Of a stretch of 7,372 nt of DNA, positions 1 to 6,451 are shown one piece after another; position 1 is the stretch's first letter; every line of letters starts with the position of its first letter. The stretch lies in the NCBI GenBank assembly GCA_964499285.1, contig CAZCLA010000070.1, positions 1 through 7,372 on the forward strand, written 5' to 3'. The position numbers were made by a program, and so were the translations under genes. This DNA is from JAGFIY01 sp964499285 (GTDB lineage: Bacteria; Bacteroidota; Ignavibacteria; Ignavibacteriales; Melioribacteraceae). A model generated the notes under the pieces. That model was not told the DNA's origin and searched no databases. It saw nothing but the letters and a program-made list of their open reading frames with translations.

Positions 1-84
1 GACTAATTAATCTATTAAATAAGTGAAGTTAATAGGGAAGAATTGTATATTGAATCTTAACAGTTGAAGTAAAATTTGAGAGAT

Positions 85-109
85 AAAAAAAAGCGACTTT
101 CGCCGCTTT
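85..109 (-). terminator. Intrinsic terminator of the tracrRNA
   Basis: On the minus strand AAAGCGGC (109-102), a GAAA loop (101-98) and GTCGCTTT (97-90) form an 8-bp stem with one G-U pair and a GNRA tetraloop. It runs straight into a U tract ending at 85. In type II systems this last hairpin is usually also part of the Cas9-bound scaffold. Confidence 0.92.
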
Positions 110-161
110 AAATGTTTTCACAACGGAATAATCCTTATTGTGATTTGCTTAAAATTGTTGA
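85..161 (-). ncRNA. tracrRNA (trans-activating CRISPR RNA) of the type II-C system
   Basis: This RNA pairs with the crRNA repeat and is needed by Cas9 for crRNA maturation and DNA cleavage. Seen on the minus strand, 5' to 3': an anti-repeat (plus 138-158) in which AAGCAAATCACAA pairs perfectly with repeat positions 2-14. After a small internal loop (repeat T15-C16 against one U), ACAATTT pairs with repeat positions 17-23. Next comes AAGGATTATTCCG (plus 124-136), which resembles the AAGG...TCCG nexus of known tracrRNAs and can form a GGA/UCC stem. The RNA ends in a hairpin with an 8-bp stem (one G-U pair), a GAAA loop and a U tract. The pairing shows that crRNAs are read from the plus strand. 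The 5' end near 161 is inferred from a TACAAT box at 168-173; the 3' end is set by the U tract. The length of about 77 nt is on the short side. Confidence 0.93.
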
Positions 162-167
162 GTAAAA

Positions 168-173
168 ATTGTA
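168..173 (-). promoter_or_regulatory. Candidate -10 box of the tracrRNA promoter
   Basis: The minus strand reads TACAAT here, 5 of 6 matches to the bacterial -10 consensus. It is placed so that transcription would begin about 7 nt further on, near 160-161, just before the anti-repeat. A convincing -35 is not clear: TTGCTT lies upstream but only 14 nt away. The box lies between the anti-repeat and the cas9 start codon, so the tracrRNA promoter shares the cas9 upstream region. The assignment rests on position and one motif. Confidence 0.5.
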
Positions 174-191
174 AAGAATTTCATAAAAAGC

Positions 192-196
192 AAGGA
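192..196 (+). promoter_or_regulatory. Ribosome binding site of cas9
   Basis: AAGGA ends 8 nt before the ATG at 205. It supports that start, which also leaves the RuvC-I motif at its usual place near the N-terminus. No convincing plus-strand promoter for cas9 was found between 1 and 204. Confidence 0.75.
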
Positions 197-204
197 ATAA
201 AATT

Positions 205-3200
205 ATGAAAAGAATTCTTGGACTAGATTTAGGAACTAACTCTATCGGTTGGGCATTGGTCGAGAGTGATTTTGAAGAAAAGAAAGGAAAAATAATTGGA
301 CTAGGCAGCAGAATAATTCCAATGCCTCAAGATGTTCTTGGAAAATTTGATGCAGGGCAATCAATTTCACAAACTGCTGAAAGAACAAACTTCAGAGCAA
401 CACGGAGATTATACCAAAGAGATAATTTGCGGCGCGAAAGACTTCACAGAGTATTAAACATACTTGGATTTTTACCCAAGCATTATGCTGAAGCAATAGA
501 TTTTGAAAAAAAACTTGGGCAATTCAGGGAAGGAAAAGAAGTTAAATTAAATTATTTCAAAGACAGCAATAACAAATTTGAATTCTTGTTCAAAGAATCT
601 TTCTTAGAAATGGTAGAAGAATTTAGAAAAAGCACTCCTGAACTGTTTATTAAAAACAAAAATGGACTTGAAACAAAAATACCGTATGACTGGACTATTT
701 ATTACTTAAGAAAGAAGGCGTTGACAGAAAAAATAACAAAAGAAGAATTGGCTTGGTTGCTCTTAAATTTCAACCAAAAACGTGGGTATTACCAATTAAG
801 AGGCGATGATGAAACTGATAAAGACAAGGAAAAAGAATTTTGTATTCTAAGGGTGAAGGAAATAAAGGACTCTGGTGAAAAAGTAAAAGGCAATATATTA
901 TTTGATGTATTCTTTGATAACGGATGGAAATATGATAAACAAATAACTAAACCTGAAAATTGGGTAGATAAAACAAAAGAGTTTATTATTACTACTACAA
1001 AAAGAAAAGATGGAGAAATAAAAAGAACTTTTAAGGCAGTTGACTCAGAAACTGATTGGATTGCAATTAAAAAGAAAACAGAAAAAGATATTGAATTTTC
1101 TGGAAAAACAGTTGGAAGTTATATTTTTGAAAAAATCTTACAAAATCCTAAACAAAAAATTAGAGGAAAACTTGTAAAAACAATTGAGAGAAAATTTTAT
1201 AAGGATGAATTAAAATCCATTATAAAGGAACAAATCAAACATCATCGTGAATTGCAGAACCGTGAACTTTATACAAAATGTATAAACGAATTGTATCCGA
1301 GAAATGAGGCACATCAAAATAATATTAAAGAAAAGGATTTCGAATATTTATTTATAGAGGACATAATATTTTATCAACGTCCTTTAAAAAGCAAAAAATC
1401 AACAATCGCTAACTGCAAATTTGAAACAAGAAATTATGAAAAAGATGGATTAAAGATCAAAAAACCGTTAAAAGCAATTCCCAAATCACATCCGCTTTAT
1501 CAGGAATTCCGGCTTCTACAACTTCTAAAAAATTTAAGAATACTTCAAAAAGAAAAGAATGTGGACGGAAAGCTAAAACTTGATTACGATGTTACCAATG
1601 AATTACTAAAAACAGAAAATCAATGGGTGGAATTGTATGAATATTTAAATACTAAAAAAGAAATAGAGCAAAAACAATTAATCCAATATTTGATCGATAA
1701 AAACATTATTCAAAAAGAAGATAAAGATAATTACAGATGGAACTATGTCGAGGATAAAAAATATCCTTGTGATGATACAAGAATTTCTTTTATAACACGA
1801 CTTAAAAAAATCAAAAGCATTGATGCCAATAATTTCTTGACTCCTGAGATTGAATATAATTTATGGCATATTATTTACTCAGTAAGAGATAAAATAGAAT
1901 ATAGAAAAGCACTTGGAACTTTTGCTGAAAAGTATGGAATTGATAAAGCAGAATTTTTATCAAATTTTGAAAAATTTCCACTTTTCAATAATGAATACGG
2001 GGCATATTCAGAAAAAGCTTTAAAAAAACTATTGCCTTTAATGAGGTTCGGTAAATACTGGACGATGGCAAATATTCATAGTTCAACTATAAAAAGAATC
2101 GAAAAAATAATTACTGGTGAATTTGATGAGAAAATTAAAGTGCGAACAAGAGAAAAAGCAATAGAATTAAAGAAAATTGAAGACTTCCAAAATTTACCAA
2201 TTTGGCTGGCTGAATATATTGTATATGATAGGCATTCTGAAACTGGCAGCAACATAAAATGGAATAACCCTCAAAACATTGATGATTTTTTAAATGAGTT
2301 CAAGCAGCATAGTTTAAGAAATCCAATTGTTGAACAAGTTGTAACTGAAACACTACGAGTTGTGAGAGATATATGGGATCAATATGGAGATGGACAAGAA
2401 GACTTCTTTGACGAAATTCATATTGAATTAGGACGGGAAATGAAAAACCCGGCTGAGAAAAGAAAAACAATTTCACAAAGACAACAGGAAAACGAAAATA
2501 CAAATCAAAGAATAAAAGAATTGTTGAAAGAAATGACGGAAATTGGAGCAAGAGAAAATTCACCTTCACATCAAGAAATTCTAAAAATTTATGAGGAAGG
2601 TGTTTTTCAAAACCCTGATGCAAAATTTACGAGTGTGTCGGAGGATGATATACTAAAAATTAGAAGAAACACTTCTCCTACCAGTACAGAAATCCAAAAA
2701 TATAAATTGTGGTTAGATCAGGGGTATAGATCACCTTATACTGGAGAAGTAATTTCAATGAGTGAATTGTTTTCGACAAAATACCAGATTGAACACATTA
2801 TTCCTCAATCAAGATATTTTGATAATTCTTTAAGTAATAAAGTAATCTGCGAAAGCGATATTAATCCATACCCATATAAAGATAACCAAACCGGATATGA
2901 ATTTATTAAAAACCAAGGTGGTTCTATTGTCCCTGAACTTTCAAAAGGAAAAAAGAAAGTAAAAATCTTTACGCTTGAAGAATATGAAAATCATTGTAAA
3001 CGATATTTCAGCAAGAATAAAGCTAAGCAAAAGAAACTACTCAGTGATGAAATTCCTGAAAGTTTTATTGAAAGACAGCTTAACGATAGCAGATATATAA
3101 GCAAATTTATAAAAGGAGTGCTAAGCAATATTGTATTGGAAGAAGAGGAACAAGAAGCTACATCCAAAAATATTGTTTCGGTTACAGGAGCCATTACATC

Positions 3201-4605
3201 AGAACTAAAGAATGATTGGGGATTAAATGACAAGTGGAATGAGATAATAACACCAAGATTTGAAAGAATGAATGAATTAACAAAATCAAATGATTATGGT
3301 TTCTGGGATAATAACATTAATGCATTTAGATCACGAGTGCCGGATGAAATCTCAAAAGGATTTACAAAAAAGAGAATAGATCATCGGCATCACGCATTGG
3401 ATGCTCTTGTCATAGCCTGTTGTACAAAAGATCATATAAACTATATCACATCACTTAATACAAATAGAAAGAACTATGGCTTAGTTAAAAAGCTTAGAAT
3501 GATTGAGGAAGTCGAAAGAAAAAACAAAGTAACAGGTGAAAAGAAAATAATTAAAGTTCCAAAGTCATATCATAAACCCTGGAATGCGCTTCCATCTGAT
3601 GCAAAAGAAATGTTAGAAAAAATAATTATTAGTTTTAAACAAAATATGCGAATTATAAACAAAACCAATAATAAAACGTGGCATTGGATAGAAGAAAATG
3701 GGAAGTTAAAAAAAGAACGTAAAAGACAAGAAAAGGGAGAAAATTGGGCAATAAGAAAACCTTTGCATAAAGAAACCGTTTATGGCAAATTAGAATGGAA
3801 AGCATTAAAAGGAAAAGTTATAACAGCAAGTCGAGTTTCTCTAGCGGATATAAAAACTGAAAAACAATTAGAAAAAATAACTGACTCAGGAATTAAAAAA
3901 ATTCTGAAAAATCATCTTAATAATTACCGCACAGATAAGGATGGATATGATTTTGAATCAGCTTTTAGCCCAGATGGAATAGAGGATCTTAATAAAAATA
4001 TTATCACGCTAAATAACGGGAAAAATCACCAACCAATTTTAAAAGTTAGATTATTTGAAGAAGGTCAAAAATTTAGCGTTGGCTTAACTGGAAATAAAGA
4101 GAAGAAATTTGTTGAAGCCGAAAAGGGTACAAACCTTTTCTTTGCTGTCTATTGGAATGAAGAAAGACAAAAAAGAGAATTTGAAACAATTCCGTTGTTT
4201 GCGGTTATTAATCATCAAAAAGAGAGAGCTAAGATTAAGAATAAAAGTGAGCGTGACAAAATCCCTATGATTCCTATTGATAATTTGAAGGGTACTTTTT
4301 TATTTTCTCTTTCTCCCAATGATTTGGTTTATGTACCTACTGAAGAAGAAATTGAATATCCGCACTACGTCGATTTTAATAATCTCAGTAAAGAACAAAC
4401 TAATAGAGTTTACAAAATGGTTAGTTGTACTGGTAATCGTAGCTTTTATATTAAAAGTGAAGTTGCAAATTCTATAAAAAACAAAGAAGAATTTTCAGCA
4501 TTAAATAAAATGGAAAAGTCTATTGATGGAGTGATGATAAAAGAAATTTGTTGGAAATTAAAAGTGGATAGACTTGGGAATGTTAAAAAAGTAGGGAAGT
4601 ATTAA
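205..4605 (+). CDS. cas9: Type II-C CRISPR-associated endonuclease Cas9
   Basis: RNA-guided DNA endonuclease, the single effector of this system. It binds the crRNA:tracrRNA duplex and cuts both strands of matching DNA. RuvC-I is at the N-terminus (LGLDLGTNSIGWA, catalytic D8). An arginine-rich bridge helix spans about residues 58-85 (RTNFRATRRLYQRDNLRRER). A long REC lobe runs to about 720. RuvC-II is IHIELGREM with E741. The HNH domain (about 800-955) has YQIEHIIPQS with catalytic H864, plus N878 and N887 at the positions of the SpyCas9 HNH asparagines. RuvC-III is DHRHHALDALVIACC with H1063 and D1066. The rest, to residue 1466, would hold the WED and PAM-interacting regions. The HNH residue before the histidine is E863 where SpyCas9 has Asp. 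Length is large for II-C but fits the Bacteroidota-type group. The gene is intact and probably co-transcribed with cas1. The PAM cannot be read from the sequence. Confidence 0.98.
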   Translation: MKRILGLDLGTNSIGWALVESDFEEKKGKIIGLGSRIIPMPQDVLGKFDAGQSISQTAERTNFRATRRLYQRDNLRRERLHRVLNILGFLPKHYAEAIDFEKKLGQFREGKEVKLNYFKDSNNKFEFLFKESFLEMVEEFRKSTPELFIKNKNGLETKIPYDWTIYYLRKKALTEKITKEELAWLLLNFNQKRGYYQLRGDDETDKDKEKEFCILRVKEIKDSGEKVKGNILFDVFFDNGWKYDKQITKPENWVDKTKEFIITTTKRKDGEIKRTFKAVDSETDWIAIKKKTEKDIEFSGKTVGSYIFEKILQNPKQKIRGKLVKTIERKFYKDELKSIIKEQIKHHRELQNRELYTKCINELYPRNEAHQNNIKEKDFEYLFIEDIIFYQRPLKSKKSTIANCKFETRNYEKDGLKIKKPLKAIPKSHPLYQEFRLLQLLKNLRILQKEKNVDGKLKLDYDVTNELLKTENQWVELYEYLNTKKEIEQKQLIQYLIDKNIIQKEDKDNYRWNYVEDKKYPCDDTRISFITRLKKIKSIDANNFLTPEIEYNLWHIIYSVRDKIEYRKALGTFAEKYGIDKAEFLSNFEKFPLFNNEYGAYSEKALKKLLPLMRFGKYWTMANIHSSTIKRIEKIITGEFDEKIKVRTREKAIELKKIEDFQNLPIWLAEYIVYDRHSETGSNIKWNNPQNIDDFLNEFKQHSLRNPIVEQVVTETLRVVRDIWDQYGDGQEDFFDEIHIELGREMKNPAEKRKTISQRQQENENTNQRIKELLKEMTEIGARENSPSHQEILKIYEEGVFQNPDAKFTSVSEDDILKIRRNTSPTSTEIQKYKLWLDQGYRSPYTGEVISMSELFSTKYQIEHIIPQSRYFDNSLSNKVICESDINPYPYKDNQTGYEFIKNQGGSIVPELSKGKKKVKIFTLEEYENHCKRYFSKNKAKQKKLLSDEIPESFIERQLNDSRYISKFIKGVLSNIVLEEEEQEATSKNIVSVTGAITSELKNDWGLNDKWNEIITPRFERMNELTKSNDYGFWDNNINAFRSRVPDEISKGFTKKRIDHRHHALDALVIACCTKDHINYITSLNTNRKNYGLVKKLRMIEEVERKNKVTGEKKIIKVPKSYHKPWNALPSDAKEMLEKIIISFKQNMRIINKTNNKTWHWIEENGKLKKERKRQEKGENWAIRKPLHKETVYGKLEWKALKGKVITASRVSLADIKTEKQLEKITDSGIKKILKNHLNNYRTDKDGYDFESAFSPDGIEDLNKNIITLNNGKNHQPILKVRLFEEGQKFSVGLTGNKEKKFVEAEKGTNLFFAVYWNEERQKREFETIPLFAVINHQKERAKIKNKSERDKIPMIPIDNLKGTFLFSLSPNDLVYVPTEEEIEYPHYVDFNNLSKEQTNRVYKMVSCTGNRSFYIKSEVANSIKNKEEFSALNKMEKSIDGVMIKEICWKLKVDRLGNVKKVGKY

Positions 4606-4656
4606 GAATTAATGTAAGCAATTCTATTTACTTTATTACTAATAAATACAAAACCA

Positions 4657-4662
4657 TAAGGA
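4657..4662 (+). promoter_or_regulatory. Ribosome binding site of cas1
   Basis: TAAGGA lies 7 nt before the ATG at 4670. The 64-bp gap after cas9 holds no hairpin with a T tract, so cas9 and cas1 are probably on one transcript. Confidence 0.75.
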
Positions 4663-4669
4663 TTTATCA

Positions 4670-5566
4670 ATGATCAAACGAACCTTATACTTTGGAAATC
4701 CAGCATACATAAGTAAAAAGGACAATCAACTAAAAATAAAAAAGCCGAATGAGGGGAATGAAAATTCTATTCCGATAGAAGATGTCGGTATAGTGATAAT
4801 AGATAATCCTCAAGTAACTCTTACACACGGAGTTTTAAATTCACTGCTTTCCAATAATTCTGCGATAATAACTTGCGATAAAAAGCATATGCCTCAGGGT
4901 ATGTTCCTTAATTTAGACAGTGGGCATATTCAAAGTGAAATGTACTCCGAACAAATTAATGCATCCGAACCATTAAAGAAGCAGCTTTGGCAGCAAACGA
5001 TGAAAGCGAAGATTTTGAACCAAGCAGCTTTACTGAAAAGGAAGAAGATACAGATAACAAATATGATTCATTGGGCAAAAAAAGTCCGCTCCGGTGATCC
5101 TGATAATTATGAAGGAAGAGCTGCTGCATTTTACTGGAATAATCTTTTTCCTAAAATGCTCGAATTTAAAAGAGACAAGGACGGTGATGCTCCTAACCAA
5201 CTATTAAATTACGGTTACGCAATACTAAGAGCGATCACTGCCCGTGCCTTGGCTGCATCTTCTTTATTGCCTACACTTGGTATTCATCATTCTAATAAAT
5301 ACAATGCTTATTGTCTTGCAGATGACATAATGGAACCATACAGACCATTTATAGATAATATTGTTTATTCAATTGTTCGAAACGGAGAGGATTTTTATGA
5401 ATTATCAACTTCTATTAAAAAACAACTTTTAGAAATAGCCGAAGTCGATGTAGTTATAAATGATAAGAAAAGTCCGTTAATGATCGGTATGCAGAGGACA
5501 ACCTCATCATTAGGAAGATGTTTTTCGGGGGAATTGAGAAAGATTAATTACCCTATGTTAAATTAG
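4670..5566 (+). CDS. cas1: CRISPR-associated endonuclease/integrase Cas1 (type II)
   Basis: Metal-dependent integrase that, with Cas2, inserts new spacers into the array. The 298-aa length is normal for type II Cas1. The N-terminal beta domain includes PIEDVGIVIIDNPQVTLTHG (about residues 35-54). The alpha-helical catalytic domain carries the three expected metal-binding sites: E148 in NYEGRAAAFYW, H207 in LGIHHSNKYNAY, and the acidic cluster D218/D219/E222 in LADDIMEPYRP. The LLNYGYAILRA segment is a further Cas1 hallmark. All active-site residues are present, so spacer acquisition looks possible. It follows cas9 by 64 bp with a good ribosome binding site. A structured 142-bp element, not the usual tight junction, separates it from cas2. 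Confidence 0.98.
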   Translation: MIKRTLYFGNPAYISKKDNQLKIKKPNEGNENSIPIEDVGIVIIDNPQVTLTHGVLNSLLSNNSAIITCDKKHMPQGMFLNLDSGHIQSEMYSEQINASEPLKKQLWQQTMKAKILNQAALLKRKKIQITNMIHWAKKVRSGDPDNYEGRAAAFYWNNLFPKMLEFKRDKDGDAPNQLLNYGYAILRAITARALAASSLLPTLGIHHSNKYNAYCLADDIMEPYRPFIDNIVYSIVRNGEDFYELSTSIKKQLLEIAEVDVVINDKKSPLMIGMQRTTSSLGRCFSGELRKINYPMLN

Positions 5567-5628
5567 AAAGTCATACTATTGGTAAGTAATGTTGTCAACT
5601 TAAGAAAAGTATTTTATGTTGAGTACTA

Positions 5629-5770
5629 AATATGTGGCTAAAGCCAAGTGCCATATTTGATTTTTCCATCCGTTCGCTGAAGCGAACGGCAATTGTTTTA
5701 ATAATATTGCCGTTGCTTTTAAGCAACGGTTTAAAAAATAAAGCCCTATAACTGGCTTTAGCCACATATT
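5629..5770. repeat. Composite palindromic (REP/MITE-like) element between cas1 and cas2
   Basis: The ends are a perfect 18-bp inverted repeat (5629-5646, AATATGTGGCTAAAGCCA; complement at 5753-5770). Each end also holds a small palindrome, TGGCTAAAGCCA on the left and TGGCTTTAGCCA on the right. Inside are two perfect 9-bp-stem hairpins with 2-nt loops: 5670-5689 (CCGTTCGCT/AGCGAACGG) and 5710-5729 (CCGTTGCTT/AAGCAACGG). They resemble each other and are themselves arranged as an inverted pair, with AACGGCAAT at 5685-5693 complementary to ATTGCCGTT at 5706-5714. The whole can fold as one long stem bearing two arms. No ORF lies inside and no clear target-site duplication was seen. The design is like mobile REP or MITE sequences, but the family was not identified. 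Neither inner hairpin has a proper U tract, so it is not a standard terminator. Confidence 0.85.
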
Positions 5771-5816
5771 AATTTGCTGAATTTCTTACATTGAAAGTAT
5801 GTGTAGGAGAGCAGAC

Positions 5817-5820
5817 GAGG
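5817..5820 (+). promoter_or_regulatory. Ribosome binding site that favours the ATG start of cas2
   Basis: GAGG lies 9 nt before the ATG at 5830. The same frame is open back to a TTG at 5791, but that codon has no Shine-Dalgarno-like sequence before it. A stronger AGGAG at 5805-5809 is 20 nt from the ATG, too far for normal use. Confidence 0.55.
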
Positions 5821-5829
5821 CTGAGTTCA

Positions 5830-6159
5830 ATGAGATTAAACGAGTACAGGATTATGTGGACAATGGTATTTTTTGATCTCCCGACAGAAACCAAAAAGGA
5901 AAGAAAAGCATATACCAGATTTAGGAAAAACCTGTTAAAAGATGGGTTTTCGATGTTCCAATTTTCTATTTATGTAAGACATTGTTCCAGCAGGGAGAAC
6001 AAAAATGTTCATGTTAAAAGAGTTAAAAAAAATCTTCCAGAAAAAGGAACCGTCGGGATCTTATCAATTACGGACAAGCAGTTTGGAATGATGGAAATTT
6101 TTGAGGGAAGGAAAAGATCTGGTGGATTTGTAGAACCGCATCAGCTGGAACTTTTCTAA
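5830..6159 (+). CDS. cas2: CRISPR-associated protein Cas2 (type II-C)
   Basis: Small ferredoxin-fold protein that bridges two Cas1 dimers in the spacer-integration complex. From the ATG it is 109 aa and begins MRLNEYRIMWTMVFFDLPTE, which is how type II-C Cas2 proteins usually start. The first beta strand ends in the conserved Asp (D16 in VFFDLP). KKERKAYTRFRKNLLKDGF and the SIYVRHC strand follow, then ITDKQFG near residues 80-86. The longer reading from the TTG at 5791 adds 13 residues with no resemblance to the family, so the ATG is preferred. The start lies 263 bp after cas1 and just beyond the palindromic element, so cas2 may depend on read-through across that structure or on its own promoter. 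Confidence 0.96.
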   Translation: MRLNEYRIMWTMVFFDLPTETKKERKAYTRFRKNLLKDGFSMFQFSIYVRHCSSRENKNVHVKRVKKNLPEKGTVGILSITDKQFGMMEIFEGRKRSGGFVEPHQLELF

Positions 6160-6183
6160 AAAATGTGAATTAGCGATTATAAG

Positions 6184-6191
6184 TATATTTG
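6184..6191 (+). promoter_or_regulatory. Candidate Bacteroidota-type -7 promoter box before the small ORF
   Basis: TATATTTG matches TAnnTTTG, the -7 element of Bacteroidota housekeeping promoters. It would start a transcript about 50-55 nt before the ATG at 6252 that could cover the small ORF and the array. No TTTG is found at the proper -33 distance, and such a motif arises easily by chance in AT-rich DNA. Confidence 0.25.
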
Positions 6192-6251
6192 ATATTTAGA
6201 TGAATTTAATTTAACAAACAAAAATTTACTTTAAATAACTGAGATGATAAA

Positions 6252-6443
6252 ATGCAACTAATAGGTATCGAAGAAGCGATAAAAGTTATTGCCGGTTGTT
6301 CGGACGAGGATGCTAGAAAAATTTATAAAATTATGGAAGAAATGAACTGCGATCTAGACAGACCGCCGAAAGAAATCTTTAATGCAGATATTGCCGTTGC
6401 GAAAAAAATACTTCGTGAGCGGAAAACCAAAGCTGAGAAATAA
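6252..6443 (+). CDS. Small unrecognised protein encoded between cas2 and the CRISPR array
   Basis: A 63-codon ORF whose product I do not recognise. It is soluble-looking and highly charged, with no signal peptide or membrane segment. The sequence suggests three helices: about residues 6-14 (IEEAIKVIA), 17-31 (SDEDARKIYKIMEEM) and 43-60 (NADIAVAKKILRERK), with a DRPP turn between the last two. The first two helices separated by a short turn, plus a basic final helix, loosely recall small helix-turn-helix or excisionase-like DNA-binding proteins, but this is only an impression. The ATG is the only possible start, because an in-frame TGA lies at 6240-6242. The Shine-Dalgarno sequence is weak (GAG at 6241-6243). 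It begins 92 bp after cas2 on the same strand and stops 8 bp before the first repeat. It could instead be a spurious ORF lying in the array leader. Confidence 0.6.
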   Translation: MQLIGIEEAIKVIAGCSDEDARKIYKIMEEMNCDLDRPPKEIFNADIAVAKKILRERKTKAEK

Positions 6444-6451
6444 AGATTATT

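Noticed and set aside
74..80. ATTTGAG, like the leader-end motif known in some II-A arrays
   Set aside because: It is not next to any repeat and the system is II-C. A chance match in AT-rich DNA.
1..84. Possible end of a neighbouring gene or a cas9 promoter at the window start
   Set aside because: No open frame with coding character and no well-spaced -35/-10 or TTTG/TAnnTTTG pair was found.
2300..2623. 107-codon minus-strand open frame inside cas9
   Set aside because: It lies wholly opposite the conserved RuvC-II region of cas9, has biased low-complexity composition (many F, L, Q) and no sign of a ribosome binding context. It is a shadow frame.
2991..3233. 80-codon minus-strand open frame inside cas9
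   Set aside because: It is fully antisense to the cas9 segment between HNH and RuvC-III. Its serine and leucine runs mirror the Lys/Glu-rich plus-strand codons. It is a shadow frame.
5670..5729. Paired hairpins as a transcription terminator for cas1
   Set aside because: Neither hairpin is followed by a real T tract on the plus strand (CAATTGTTTT and TTTAAAAAA follow), so intrinsic termination is not supported.
5774..5784. TTGCTGAATTT shared exactly with 7321-7331
   Set aside because: An 11-base match between two AT-rich intergenic stretches is not strong enough to claim a paired site or recombination signal. Noted only because it overlaps the GCTGAAT motif.
5791..5829. N-terminal extension of Cas2 from a TTG codon
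   Set aside because: The 13 extra residues do not resemble Cas2, the TTG has no ribosome binding site, and the ATG at 5830 gives the usual family start.
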